64,000 bases of DNA from Chlorocebus sabaeus. Its lineage: Eukaryota; Chordata; Mammalia; Primates; Cercopithecidae. Each line of letters opens with the position of its first letter. Position 1 is the first letter of the stretch. The position numbers were made by a program, and so were the translations under genes. The stretch is taken from contig NC_132927.1 in the NCBI RefSeq assembly GCF_047675955.1, positions 65,081,702-65,145,701 on the forward strand. Reading direction: 5' to 3'. Shown here one piece after another: positions 17,241 to 28,899 of this stretch. Under the pieces are notes generated by a model. That model was not told where the DNA came from, did not search any database, and saw nothing but the letters and a program-made list of their open reading frames with translations.

Positions 17241-17814
17241 AGACAGTGATAGTAGTGAAATGTCACATATATTTTAAAGTCACAGACTTTACTGGGAAAT
17301 AAAACTGTTGTTTTATTAGTCAACAATTGAAACATTATCTCTAAACGATGTCTTTACATTTTGCAATATTTGTTTTTATTTTATTCTGTGTACCCCTATA
17401 AGCATTCAATAATACTTGATTTACATATTTTGCCACCATTTAAAAGTAAATATACTTGTAATAAATGTTTCTGAATATAGGCTTGCTCATAACTTAATCT
17501 GCAATATAATACAGTGCAATTCAATGGGACCAGATAAATTCATTTAAAATTTCTTCTAAATTATAACTTACAGTATTACAAGTATGGGGCAGTCACTTGC
17601 CAATATAAAATATTGGAATGTCACCGAGCAGTTCAAATGTGACTCCCTTATTTGTAATCCATTCTAGTATACCCTAGTTTATCTTCAAAAATTTTTTCTT
17701 TAAAAATATGACAAAACTTATATCATTCAAAGGCATTCATATATAAAATACAAATACTGGGAGATCTGAATTATATGTTGCTTAAATATTATTTTTTTCA
17801 AATCTAATTGCAAT

Positions 17815-18040
17815 TACATCCCTTTCCCCATCAACCTCAATTTGAAATTCTCCAATGCCTTCCCACTATTTAAGATAAAGACAAAAATTCTTAACAAGAC
17901 CAAAATGTCCATGACGGTCTTGCCCCTGTCTCTTTATCCTCATTTTATACCCTCTTTGTACTCACTGGGCCTTCTTATCCTAGAACTTCTTACTTTCTTT
18001 CAGTTCCTAGTACTTGCCATATTACCCTGCCATAGAGACT
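17815..18040 (+). repeat. LINE L2 fragment, left part
   Basis: Plus-strand L2: CTCCAATGCCTTCCCACTATTTAAGATAAAG and later L2-like text up to CCTGCCATAGAGACTTTTCC in pieces. It continues after the Alu at 18068. Confidence 0.6.
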
Positions 18041-18067
18041 TTTCCACCCCCACCCCCACCCCCCCCC
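18041..18067 (+). repeat. C-rich simple repeat
   Basis: CCCCCA-type run leading into the adjoining Alu, probably the mutated Alu tail. Confidence 0.8.
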
Positions 18068-18208
18068 GCGACAGGGTCTTGCTCTGTCACCCAGACAGTG
18101 GCACTATAGTAACTTACTGCAGCCTGAAACTCCTGGGCTCAAGCGATCCTCCTGCCTTGGCTTCACAAAGTGTTGCGATTACAGGCGTGAGCCACAGTGC
18201 CCAGCCCG
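18068..18208 (-). repeat. Alu, monomer-length or deleted
   Basis: About 140 bp: ACAGGGTCTTGCTCTGTCACC on one side and GATTACAGGCGTGAGCCACAG on the other, with the Alu middle missing. It is either a free monomer (FLAM) or a dimer that lost its interior. It sits inside an L2. Confidence 0.85.
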
Positions 18209-18500
18209 ACCGGGACTTTTTACATGCTGATCCTCAGCTGCTGGAAATGCTCCCCTTATTCAGGACACTTCAACTAGTTGACTTGTACCAGCCTACATAC
18301 CTGAGTCAATTATCACTGGACAGCAAAGTCTTCCCTGACCTTCCTGAAGAGGTCACATTCCCCTCTCACAATCTCATTACAACGGGTTCCTCTTGCTGAA
18401 TATTGATCAAAGTTGTAGCTTTATATTTGCTTGCATAATTCTTTAATGTCAGTGTTGCCCACCAGCTGTAAGCTCCTCGAGGGCTTTCATCAGAAAGATT
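18209..18500 (+). repeat. LINE L2 fragment, right part
   Basis: Continuation of the L2 at 17815: CAAAGTCTTCCCTGACC, then CACCAGCTGTAAGCTCCTCGAGGGC, matching the L2 3' end order. Confidence 0.6.
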
Positions 18501-19430
18501 GGGGTCAGAGCAGGAAAATGGAGAGAGCCCCGCTTAGTGGAACAAGCATACATGCCTGATTGGCAATCAGCTGTCACTGGGGGACAGACGCTAATCTCCA
18601 CCTACTTTCCTGGACTCTTCTCATAAAGCCTGCCCCAGGCAAATATCCCCTGCTTGTAGGGAAGGGGTAGAATCAAAACCAGTTGGTGCCTAGAGAGGGG
18701 AAAATATCCTCTGGGACTCAGGAATCTGCACCAATACAAAGCAGAGGTCTGTTTATTGCTAGGATGGAAGCAGAAAAACTCTCCCAAACAAGATCAAACA
18801 GAGTTACAAGGTAGCATTTGACTATCATGGGGAGATGGCAAGAACACCAAGAAAGCCCTGTCCCCAGGCCCAGGTTCCCAGTTCTGCCTAAGCCTGAGAG
18901 GCTGGACCAAAAGAACCAAGAACACCCTCCTGCCCCCACCAAAATCTTAGCATGAGTAACAAGAACCAAGAGTCTGCTCTTGGGGAAGGGGGAACATAGA
19001 GAAAACCTCTCCCTCCCTACTGTGGCACAGCCCCTGCACAGACTAATGAAAGTGGAGGGTAGAGCAGAAGCACTGGGAATAATCCTGCAGCACCCCAGAC
19101 ATGATACATGCGCAAAGTAACAACAGCTCACTTTTGGAGGAATATGAAGCTTGTGGTGAACTGAAGGTAACAATAGCAACGATAAAGCCCAAAGCTAGTT
19201 CAACTCCTGACCAGATTAACTGCAGCTCACATAATAACAGCTTGAAAGGGAAGAGGCATACCCATTTCCAGGTATAAACAGCGCTACGCTTCTCATCCTC
19301 TGCTACTCTTCTACCTACAGTGTTCTGGTATATGCTAAAAAATTATAAGACACACAGAAAGCAAGGCAGGGGTGGGGGGGATATTGTGAAGAGATAAAGC
19401 AATCAATAGAACCAGGTTCAGAGATGACTA

Positions 19431-19678
19431 GTTGTTGGAATAATCAAATAGGGACTGTGATGATTAATTTTATATGTCAACTTGGCTGGGCTAAGAGATG
19501 CCCAGATAACTGTAAAACACTATTTTTTGTTTTGGTAAACACTAGTGTAAAACATTATTTTGTAAAACACTAGTGTAAAACACTATTTTTGCTCTACAGT
19601 TATCTGTGCATCCCATAGTCCAGTCAAGTTGACATATGAAATTAATCATCACAGTCCCTATTTGATTATTCCAACAAC
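19431..19678. repeat. Inverted repeat, 83-bp arms, 82-bp spacer
   Basis: Arm 1 (19431-19513) and the reverse complement of arm 2 (19596-19678) match at about 77 of 83 positions. Both arms include an outer piece (GTTGTTGGAATAATCAAATA) plus the start of an old dispersed repeat (GATGATTAATTTTATATGTC). The spacer holds two imperfect copies of GTAAAACACTAGTGTAAAAC. After arm 2 the old repeat resumes (CTGTCTGTAAGGGTGTTTCC), so arm 2 is an inverted copy inserted into it. The sequence could form a long hairpin. Confidence 0.9.
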
Positions 19679-20508
19679 TTCTGTCTGTAAGGGTGTTTCC
19701 AGAAGAGATAAGCATTTGAATTGGTACACTAAATAAAGAATATTGCTTTTGTTGTAGAAAACAACCAGATTCTTGTCACATAACAGGAAAATTTAGGCCC
19801 ACAGACACACTGTAGGTTGAGCAGGGCAGGGTTTATTGGGTGAAAAGAAAAAAGGAAAGAGGAACACTCAGCAAAGCAAGAGAAAGTCCTGCTGGCAGAT
19901 CTCCTGCCTCACAGATTGAATCCCAGGTCATTACCCAGGAACTGAAGAGACCAGGCTCCTCCCGTCTGCAAATGGCACAAAATTCCTGAGGCTCCACCCT
20001 GCCCTCCCATTGTGCAGATGGGCATTATTCAGAGAGAATCAATCAGGAAAGGACGGGCTTCATCTGGGACCAGCAGTCTGGGTTTTTCAGCCTTCAGGCT
20101 GCTTTAGGCTTGAAGGCGGGATTTCACCAGGGACCCTTGGCTGTCTCCTGTCTCTATCACTTTCACCAATAAAGAAGGGCAGCATCCAATCTGTTAAGGG
20201 ACTGAATAGAACAAAAAGGCAAAGGAAGGGAAAATTTGCTTTCTACTTGAGCTGAAACACCTATTTTCTTCTGCACTTGGACATGGATGCTACTGGTTTG
20301 GGGGCTTTGGACTCAGACTGGGACTTATATCATCAGCTCCCCCTGGATCTCGGGCCTTTAGGTCTGGGCTGGAGCTGCACTGCTTTCCTGGGCCTCCAGC
20401 TTGCAGATGGCAGATCATGGGACTTCTCAGCCTCCACAATCACATGGGTCAATCCCTCATAATAAATCTCTTAATATACACCTACATACATGCTATTGGT
20501 TCGGAGAC
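19446..20508 (+). repeat. Old dispersed repeat (family unassigned), interrupted
   Basis: Recognisable dispersed repeat running from GTGATGATTAATTTTATATG to CTCTGAAGAGTCCTGAC, with inner marks such as AAGAGATAAGCATTTGAATTG, CAGCTTGCAGATGGCAGATC and GGGACTTCTCAGCCTCC. I know the pattern but not securely its family name. It is interrupted by the inverted copy at 19596-19678 and by a solo LTR at 19750-20159. Confidence 0.65.
19750..20159 (-). mobile_element. Solo LTR, ERV1 class
   Basis: A 410-bp element with TG..CA ends, flanked by a 4-bp duplication CTTT (19746-19749, 20160-20163), as expected for gammaretrovirus-like ERV1. On the minus strand an AATAAA polyadenylation signal lies near 19835, about 85 bp before the LTR end, which sets the orientation. 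No internal viral region is present: only the LTR left by recombination. Family name not assigned. Confidence 0.78.
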
Positions 20509-21118
20509 TCTGAAGAGTCCTGACTATTACAAAGACTTTAAAATTACTATGACTAGTATGTTAAAGAATCTTGGGGAAAAGGTGGACAATATGCATGAGC
20601 AATGGGAAGTTTCAGCAGAGATAGAAACTATAAAAAAGAATCAAATGGGAACTCTAAAAATATAAGATATAATATCAGAGATAAAGAATTCCTTCAACAG
20701 ATTCATCAATCTACTGACTGACACTGCTGTGGAAAGAATTAGCGATTTTTAAATTAGAGCATTGGAAATTGTCCAAATCAAGAGATAAAGTGGAAAAAAG
20801 AAAACAGCACTCAAGAGCTGCAACATCAAATAATCTAACATACATGTAATTGGAGTCCTACAAGGGAAAAAGAGAGTGAACAGGCATAGAAACTTATTTG
20901 AGGATATAATAGCTGATAATTTTCTAAAATTAATTAAAGGTAACAACCACAGATCCAAGAAGGTTAGAAAATCTCAAGAAGGATATATATAAAACATACA
21001 CACAAGCAATCCTGGACATATCATGGTCGAACAACTGAAAACCAAAGATTAAAATTTTGGAGAAAAAGATTACATTCAGAGGAACCAAGATCTGAAAGAT
21101 CCTTAAAGAGTAATTTCA
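20509..21118 (+). repeat. L1M / HAL1 ORF1-type fragment
   Basis: Plus-strand decayed L1 ORF1 region. Marks in order: GAGCAATGGGAAGTTTCAGC, GAAACTATAAAAAAGAATC, TAATTGGAGTCCTACAAGGG and CAACTGAAAACCAAAGATTA. The frame is open only in pieces (e.g. to 20665) and has many stops. Confidence 0.7.
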
Positions 21119-21663
21119 GAAAGGTCACATATCCACAGTCAATATATAAAAAGCAAATGACATGTATTAATGGTGTTGTAATTCAAAAACAGTTGGTTAA
21201 ACATCTTTGATTAGCAATAGCATCAAGAGCAATATGCAAGCAAATAGTCAACTCCACAGAGGCATCATTCCTCTGAAGGTTCTGTAAAAGTTTTGGTCAC
21301 TCTAATTTGGCTGACAATAACAAGTGAGTTAGGGCAGTAGTTCTCGATCTGTCCTCTAGATTATGAGAAGCCTGTGAAATAATTTTTCAAATGTAAAAAG
21401 ACAACTGTATGCTCTTTAGCACAAGCTAAAAGATTGTTTTGGGCTGGATCGTACTATAGACACAGTGGTTAGTTTATTGTGACAAAAAGTTTTTTGTTCT
21501 CTTCTAACTTTTTAACTTAGAAACAATTTCAGGCTGAAATAAATGATAAAGAGAATCTCTGTATACTTTAATTTTAATCCATATTTCTTGATTCCTTGAA
21601 ATTAACATTTATTGCATTTCCTTTACCATTCTTCCTCTCCCTCTCCTTCCCACCCCTTCCATA

Positions 21664-21687
21664 TGCACACACACACACACACACACA
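21664..21687 (+). repeat. (CA)n microsatellite
   Basis: About 11 CA units; a looser TG/TA tract follows at 21755-21797. Confidence 0.9.
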
Positions 21688-21969
21688 AATTCATTTATAA
21701 GTTGTAGACATAATGCTCCTTGTTTCTATATTTGTATTGGTAAATATTTGTCTATGTGTGTGTATATTGTGTATATGTATATGTATGTAGTGTGTGTTCT
21801 TGAGATGAAAGTTTTTTCTAGGGTTTTATGAGAAAGCATAGATATTGTGTTCAATTAAATAATCTATTACTATCAAGTGTTAACATTTATCAAAATGCTA
21901 ATAGTATTTGGATCTTTAAACTGAAAGTGATTAGTAACTTGTATTGACTATAATGTTATTGGAAAGAAA

Positions 21970-22060
21970 GCCATTTATTCAACAAATGTCTTTTGTGCAC
22001 ACATTATGTGCCAAGTACTATTGTAGGCACTAAAGATGCAGCAAAGACGCTACTCTTGAT
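21970..22060 (-). repeat. LINE L2 3' end fragment
   Basis: TTTATTCAACAAATGTC and TGTGCCAAGTACTATTGTAG are the reverse complement of the L2 3' terminus. Confidence 0.6.
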
Positions 22061-22113
22061 GCTTATGTTGTGGGGAAAAGGAAGTTGAGGGCAGAAATCG
22101 ACAGTAATATATA

Positions 22114-22380
22114 CAATTGTCCCTTGATTTCCATGGATAATTGGTTCCAGGACCCCCAAAGATACCCAAATCCATGGATGCTCAAGCTCCTTATATAAAA
22201 TGGCATACTATTTGCACATAACCTACACACATCCTCCCGTATAATTTAAATCACCTCTAGATTACTTATAACAAATACAATGTAAATTTTAGGTAAATAG
22301 TTTTTATACTCTGTTATTTAAAGAATAATGATGAGGAAAAAGTCTGTACATGTTCAGTACAGATGTAACCATCCTTTTCC
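22114..22380. mobile_element. MER2 (Tigger) DNA transposon, left piece
   Basis: TTGGTTCCAGGACCCCCAAAG, CATCCTCCCGTATAATTTAAATC and AGTCTGTACATGTTCAGTAC are MER2 marks. A flanking TA (22112-22113) is the expected Tigger target. The element is broken at about 22380 and resumes at 23188. Confidence 0.8.
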
Positions 22381-22387
22381 CCCCAAT

Positions 22388-22500
22388 ATTTCCTTCCTTC
22401 CTTCCTTCCTTCCTTCCTTCCTTCCTTCCTTCCTTCCTTCTTCCCTCCCTCCCTTGCTCCCTCCATCTCTCTTCCTTCCTTTCTCTTTTGTTTTCTTTTT
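22388..22500 (+). repeat. (TTCC)n / pyrimidine tract
   Basis: About 13 perfect TTCC units, then CCCT/CTTT-type units; this is the expanded tail of the minus-strand Alu that follows. Confidence 0.95.
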
Positions 22501-22786
22501 TTTTTTTGAGATGGAGTCTCACCCTGTCACCCAGGCTGGAGAGCAATGGCAGGATCTCGGCCTCACTGCAACCTCTGCCACCCAGATTCAAGTGATTCTC
22601 CTGCCTCAGCCTCCTGAGGCAGAGCTGGGATTACAGGCGCCTGACATTGCACCTGACTAATTTTTTGTATTTTTAGTAGAGACGGGGTTTCACCATGTTG
22701 GCTAGGATGGTCTTGATCTCCTGACCTTGTGATCCTCCCACCTTGGCCTCCCAAAGTGCTGGAATTACACGCGTGAGTCACTGCAT
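22497..22786 (-). repeat. Alu inside MER2
   Basis: Full-length minus-strand AluS-like element between two pyrimidine tracts, inserted in the MER2 region. Confidence 0.93.
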
Positions 22787-22986
22787 CTTTCTTTTCTTTT
22801 CTCTTCTTTTTCTTTCTTTTCTCTTCTCTTTCTTTTTTTCTTTCTTTTTTCGTTTTCTTTCTTTTTCTCCTTCCTTCCTTCCTTCCTTCCTTCCTTCCTT
22901 CCTTCCTTCCTTCCTTCCTTCCTTCCTTCCTTCCTTCCTCCCTCCCTCCCTCCCTCCCTCCCTCCTTCCCTCTCTCTTTCTTTCTG
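22787..22986 (+). repeat. 200-bp homopyrimidine tract
   Basis: TTTC-rich, then about 17 TTCC units, then about 9 CCCT units; nearly pure pyrimidine on this strand except for one G (22852). It is the likely expanded tail of the second minus-strand Alu and a candidate for triplex (H-DNA) formation. Confidence 0.95.
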
Positions 22987-23187
22987 GACAACATCTTGCT
23001 CTGTATCTCTTCTAGCTTGGGACTACAGGTGCACACCACCATGCCTAGCTAATTTTTCTATTTTTTGTAGAAGATGGGGTTTCTCTATGTTGTCTAGGTT
23101 GGTCTCAAACTCCTGGGCTCAAGCAATTCACCTGCCTCAGCCTCCCAAAGTGCTAGGATTACAGGTATGAGCCACTGTGAATGCCCT
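22987..23187 (-). repeat. Alu, internally deleted
   Basis: Minus-strand Alu lacking about 100 bp: CATCTTGCTCTGTATC jumps to AGCTTGGGACTACAGG and runs to CAGGTATGAGCCACTG. It ends where MER2 resumes. Confidence 0.88.
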
Positions 23188-23256
23188 TAAATATTTTCAA
23201 TCCATGGTTGCTTGAAGCCACAGATGTGGAACTCACAGTTATGGAGGGCCAACTAT
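23188..23256. mobile_element. MER2 (Tigger), right piece
   Basis: AATATTTTCAATCCATGG, then TGGAGGGCCAACTATA: the other end of the MER2 interrupted at 22380, finishing in the terminal inverted repeat and a TA. Confidence 0.8.
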
Positions 23257-24253
23257 AAAATCATACTTCTAAAATATGTCTGGTGATATTAAAGAGAACC
23301 ACAGCCTGACAGTAGTTAAAGGAGCAAAACTGATTTTCATTCAGGAGCTATTACAATCGGGCAAAAGACACAGTATAGAACTGGGCTCAACTCCAAATAC
23401 AACAAGAGCAAGTGGAGATTTATAGCCAAGGAAACAGGTTGCAGGGGGTTGGGAGGTGAGTGGTCGATGGACAGGAATCACTAAGAGGAGACATCAAGGG
23501 AGGAGGAATTCTTGCTGAACTGACTTAACAGGCTAGGGTGATCAGCCATCCCCTGGGGGACAGTGGGAGATGAGGAATTTGATCAGATATCAAGCGTGAT
23601 CAGCTATTGAGGGTGAAGGATTCCTCTTGACTGACATAGCATAATTCTCAGTAAAACCGGGCTCTGCAAGAATTGTACACAGAAGCCCAAGTTTGAGGCC
23701 AAATCTAGAAAAGGACTCAAAGGAGCCTGATTACAGTTTGGTCAAGGAGACAATCTTTGTCTGGGGTAGTAGGTGCTTTGATGAAAAAATGTGGAAGAAA
23801 AACGAGATGGAGATGGTTTGGAGGGAGGACCTCTTTAATGAAGTGACACACTTCAGTGGGGACCTTTGTGAGGTGGCAGAGTGAGGCAGGTGCATACCTG
23901 GGGGAAGAGTGTAGCTGTCAGCGAATAGCAAATGTGAACACCTGCTAATCGCAGTCAAGGACCAGCAAGAAGGCCAGTGTCACTTAAGTGGAATGAGCAA
24001 GGCTGAGGAGGTAAGATATGGTTGGTGAAGTAGCCAGTAGCTACAAATGTAGGCCCTTTAGATAGCTTGGTAGGGAGTTTGGATGGTGGTGGTAAAGCAT
24101 TTTGGAACTTAATTTTTCTAAAAAAAAAAAGCAGTACTGTAGCCAAATCAAAGAAATTTTCTGACTCATTGTCCTCCTCTTACATATGTATATAAGTGTC
24201 TTTGTGGCAGATCAGAGTAGAAGGCAGGGAGGTAAGAATATAATGTATATTGC

Positions 24254-24566
24254 ATTTTTTTTCTTATCTTTTCTTTTCTTTTTTTGAGACAGTGTCTCAC
24301 TCTGTTGCCTAGGCTGGAGTGCAGTGGTGCAATCTTGGCTCATTGCAAACTCTGCCTCCCAGGTTCAAGCGATTCTCCTGCCTTAGGCTCCCAAATAACT
24401 GGGATTACAGGCATGCACCACCAAACCTGGATAATTTTTGTATTTTTAGTAGATACAGGGTTTCACCATATTGGCCAGGCTGGTTTCAGACTCCAACCTC
24501 AAGTGATCCACCTGACTCAGCCTCCCAAAGTGCTAGGATTACAGATGTGAGCCACCACACCCGGCC
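24254..24566 (-). repeat. Alu with target duplication
   Basis: Full-length minus-strand Alu with a mixed T/C tail (24254-24285). Flanking TATATTGCAT occurs before the tail and again at 24570. Confidence 0.92.
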
Positions 24567-24642
24567 TCTATATTGCATCTTTTCATAAGAAGTTTTATAT
24601 TTTAAAATACTTACATCAGGATTCCCAATAAAAGTTAAAGAT

Positions 24643-24938
24643 TGGCTGGGCGTGGTGGCTCACACCTATAATCCCAGCACATTAGGAGGCCGAGGTGGGA
24701 GAACTGCTTGAGCCCAGGAATTCAAGACCAGCCTGGGCACCAGAGTAAGACCCTATCTATTAAAAAAAAAAAAAAAATAGAAAAATTAGCTGGGCGTGGT
24801 GGTGTATGCCTGCATCCCCAGCTACTCAAGGCAGGGGGATTAACTGAGCCTGGGAGGTAGAGGCCACAGTGAGCCATAATCTCACCACTGTACTCCAGCC
24901 TAGGTGACAGAGTAAGACCCTGTCTAAAAAATAAAAAT
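24643..24938 (+). repeat. Alu with target duplication
   Basis: Plus-strand Alu (J/S-like). AAAGTTAAAG flanks both sides (near 24631 and 24940). Confidence 0.92.
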
Positions 24939-26102
24939 AAAAGTTAAAGGTCTTTAACTGTTTTACATATAAATGCTATAGGGGAGGTAGATTTTATTTT
25001 GATTAAAATGTCATTGTTTCAGCTAAAAAAAAAGTCTAGGTCTACTTTTCTTTTTAAAAAGTATTTAAAAGAATCAGCCATGGCTCTTTGCCACTGAATA
25101 AGAATAAGGCACTCTTTCATATCATGTTCAATCACATCAGGATAAAGTGGCGCCAGAGGTGGCTGTCACATAAATAGAATTTATACCAACAGAGTTCTCA
25201 GCCTACTTCAGTTGTTGAAAATTAATTTATTTTCAGACTTCAGAACCTGATTTTCAGAGTACAAGAAGCTTGATAGAAAAAGCAATTCAGTGTAATCAGC
25301 TCTCTTTATATGCTTAGTTTAAAACTCTTTAGCCTGTCTTATATGATATGAATCAGAGGGAATTGATAAATATTCCCAAAAACACCTGGATAGATCTCCT
25401 TAGTGAATGTGAAATTGCCTGTGCAATTCTGACTGTGAAGTTTTCTGTGAAACAAGAAAATTAGAATCAAAGGAGATGTTTAATAATTTCATTTTCACTT
25501 TCTTAAGACCTTTGTCAAAATAACAGGTAACGACGTCACTGGAGAGCTCTAGCAGAAAACAGATCTTGGCAATTGGTCAGTAATTTGAGATTAATGTAAT
25601 GCAAATTATGAACACAAATTGAGAAGCATTTTATTTATTTTCAGGGAGGTTGCTAGTTTTATAGCACTTTTTTGATTTGGAGATTACTACAGTAGTAGCA
25701 GAATATGATTAAGTATGTATTTCTCACCAGATAAAGAAAATTTTTTGTCCAAGTATTTGAAATGCCAGTAATATTGGATTGTGACTACTTTATGGCATAA
25801 AATAGTTTTTCTATGAATAAAGGCTCACATACGGATAAGACTTAAAAAAAATGTGAAGATTTGAAAACAAAGCTACAGAAATTAAAACTGTGTTGTACAG
25901 TCATAAATATTAACCTTCATATCAATGGCACTGAAGAGACAAGGCAGAAATAGGATTCAGTATATACTAGAATTAGTAGAGGATGAAGGTAGTATTCTAA
26001 ATTACTGAATCAAAGTGTCCAATAAATTACAGAATACAAAATAAATATTTTTAAAAACAAGAGATTTCCTATATAACAAACTTTTCCAGAAAGAAAACTA
26101 TC

Positions 26103-26391
26103 TGGCTGGGCGCGGTGGTTCATGCTTGTAATCCCAGCACTTTAGGAGGCCACAGTGGGTAGATCACCTGAGTGAGGAGTTCAAGACCAGCTTGGGCAAA
26201 ATGGCAAAACTTCATCTCTACAAAAATTAGCCAGGCATGATGGCCCAGTGCCTGTAGTCCCAGCTATTTGGGAGGGTGAGGTGGGAGGATCACTGGAGCC
26301 CAGGAGGCAGAGATTGCCGTGAGCAGAGACTGTGCCATTGCACTCGAGCCTGGGCAACAGAGTGAGACCCTGTTTAAAAAAAAAAAAAAAG
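26103..26391 (+). repeat. Alu
   Basis: Full-length plus-strand Alu starting TGGCTGGGCGCGGTGG with a 15-A tail; the middle A-rich linker has been lost. Confidence 0.93.
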
Positions 26392-26614
26392 AATTTTCAA
26401 AAATGTTTATGTTAACTACACTTACAAAGACTAATCTTCAAAGACTTTGGCATTTTAATTTAAAAATGTTATACAGCACCATGTTTTTAAATGGTTAAAA
26501 TTGGTTCCCTAAGCATTTATATAGATGACAAAGTACACATTCAAACATTACATTATTCATTTAAAATATAACTCTCAATTTTGCACTTAGTATAGAAGTA
26601 TAGTATGTATTGAG

Positions 26615-26700
26615 CTTCATTCAACTATTCATTCAACAAATGTCTATAAAATGATTATTGTCATGTGCCATGTGCTGGATGAATACATTAAAGTCTACTA
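26615..26700 (-). repeat. LINE L2 3' end fragment
   Basis: CATTCAACAAATGTCTATAAA followed by CATGTGCCATGTGCTGGATG, the reverse-oriented L2 terminus. Confidence 0.5.
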
Positions 26701-26757
26701 AGGGAATCAGATATTACAATGTAGCACAATAAGTTTTATTTTTTATTTTTATTTATT

Positions 26758-27057
26758 AATTTTTTTTTTTTTGAGATGGAGTCTTGCTCTGTTGCCTGGG
26801 CTGGAGTGCAGCGGCGCGATCTTGGCTCACTGCAACCTCTGCCTCCAGGGTTCAAGAGATGCTCCCACCTCAGCCTCCTGAGTAGCTAGGACTACAGGCG
26901 TGTGCCACCACACCCAGCTAATTTTTATACTTTTTGTAGAGATGGAGTTTTGCCATATTGGCCAGGCTGGTCTTGAACTCCTGAGCTCAAGTGATCCACC
27001 TGCCTCGGCCTCCCAAAGTGCTGGGATTACGCCCAAATATGTGAGCCACCGCTCCCT
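26758..27057 (-). repeat. Alu
   Basis: Full-length minus-strand Alu with a T15 tail; an 11-bp insertion (CCCAAATATG region near 27032) lies just inside its 5' end. Confidence 0.93.
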
Positions 27058-27294
27058 AGTTTTATAATAAGAGTATTAATGATATCTTGCACACAGGCCC
27101 TTGGAGCATCCGTAAGATTCACAGTAGAGTGGGAATTTGGCCTGAATCTATCTACACCAATAAGAAAAAAATGGCATGTGGGGAAGAGATAAGGACACTG
27201 CAGATGTTAGACAGCATGTGGAAAGACACTATATGAAGTCCAGAAGGAGTAGGGAGAAGTCAAGTGTAGTTAGACGTGTACAGTTGGTTGAGGG

Positions 27295-27500
27295 TGCAGG
27301 ATTTTGACTAAACATGAGTTCAAATTTTGGTTGTGCTACTCACTAGCTGGAGGAATTTTTGCAAGTAACTAAACCTAAGTTGCTGTCCTTTCATCTGTAA
27401 AATGGGGATAGTAACAATACCTAGATTGCAGAGTTAACAGGAAGATTTAAGAGCATGTGTGGAACCTAGTATTGTGTCTAACCTACCCAGACTGAGAGCT
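27295..27500 (+). repeat. MIR
   Basis: Plus-strand MIR: GAGTTCAAATTTTGGTTGTG (core), CTCACTAGCTGG, then CATCTGTAAAATGGGGATAG and a decayed 3' end. Confidence 0.85.
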
Positions 27501-27508
27501 AAATAAAT

Positions 27509-27825
27509 GGGCCGGACACAGTGGCTTCTTCCTGTAATCCCAGCACTTTGGGAGGCTGAGGCGGGTGGATCACCTGAGGTCAGGAGTTCGAAACCAGCCT
27601 GACCAACATGGTGAAACCTCATCTCTACTAAAAATACAAAAATTAACCAGGCATGGTGGCGGGCGCCTGTAATCCCAGCTCCGGGAGGCTGAGACAGGAG
27701 AATAGCTTGAACCTGGGAAGCAGATGTTGCCATGAGCTGAGATCACGCCATTGCACTCCAACCTGGGCAACAAAGCAAGACTCCGTCTCAAAATAAATAA
27801 ATAAAAATGAAAATAAATAAATTAA
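27509..27825 (+). repeat. Alu
   Basis: Full-length plus-strand Alu (AluS-like) with an AAATA-rich tail. Confidence 0.93.
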
Positions 27826-27943
27826 TGGTAAATATTTTTATATTATTTATTACTACTTTATGTAAGTAATAGCAAAAAACATTTGGCTACATATTTCTGA
27901 GAATTTTTCATTCTATGGCCTTAAAATTTTTTTAATTTTTAAA

Positions 27944-28081
27944 TTTAATTTATTATTTATTTATTTATTTTTCTTTTGGAGACAGAGTCTTACTGTGTTG
28001 CTGAGACTGATTCCTGGGCTCAAGCAATCCTCCCACTTCCGCCTTCCAAATAGCTGGGACTACAGGCATGCACCTGGCCAT
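27944..28081 (-). repeat. (TTTA)n tail and monomeric Alu
   Basis: TTTA units (27944-27972) then about 110 bp of minus-strand Alu left-arm type, from GAGACAGAGTCTTACTGTG to GGCATGCACCTGGCC. Likely a FLAM or deleted Alu. Confidence 0.82.
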
Positions 28082-28899
28082 TCTATGGCTTTTTAAATGA
28101 CAAGTGAGTGTTAATTGCCAACCTCTTTTAGATGTTCTCTAAACGAAAATGGTATTTGTTCAGGAATAGGACATTGCAATGGGAATATGTGTGCCATAGT
28201 AAACTATATGCATGTATAGGGAGGTAAAGGAAGATAAAGGTTTTTAAAGGAAAAATAAAGAGGATTACAGAATTGTTTTGAAGTGATTCTCCTTCAAAGG
28301 ATCCATAACAAGGATCTGTAACAAGGGTGGCATCAGTCAAGGTTGGCTGGCAGATGTCCTCACAGAAGTATTTTGTGTGTAAGGTTGTGATGATCTTTGT
28401 GCAATGTTGTGCTTTTTGTAGTCTTTTGTGATAGTGTTGGTTACGAAGCACTCATGCATGAGAACCCTCTCTTCATAGCCTTCCTCGGTTCTATTTGTCA
28501 GGATTTTGTTTGTTTTTAACACAAATGACACCATTTTGATTCTGATGACTTTCTTGTAATAATGAATTCACTTTTTCATACAGAGCCCAAGAGTATAAAA
28601 GTATCACTTCTTCCTGAGCAAAAATATGGTAAATGAGTTACCTCAGACCACATTCGCTTAGGGAATAATCTCTACCCCAGAATCAGTGGTTTATGTAACT
28701 GCCTGTTATAGAACTTGATAGTCTTAAAAGCTTTACAGAGAGCATCTATTACATGGTAAAATGTCCAAAATGTAGAAAATTTCTATGAATTCAAGCATAT
28801 GCATGTGGCTTTGCAAGTATTTTAAAATCATTTGCATGAGTAATTGTCCCTCAAAAGAATAAGCTGCATTCGCGTATCTCTTTCTTTAGGTCTGTTTCT

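Noticed and set aside
17842..18399. 185-codon plus-strand frame
   Set aside because: It spans L2, a C-rich repeat and a reverse Alu monomer; no protein family resemblance.
22304..23042. Open frames of repeated Lys/Glu/Gly/Arg or Phe/Leu/Pro/Ser
   Set aside because: Direct translations of the TTCC/CCCT microsatellites and neighbouring Alus.
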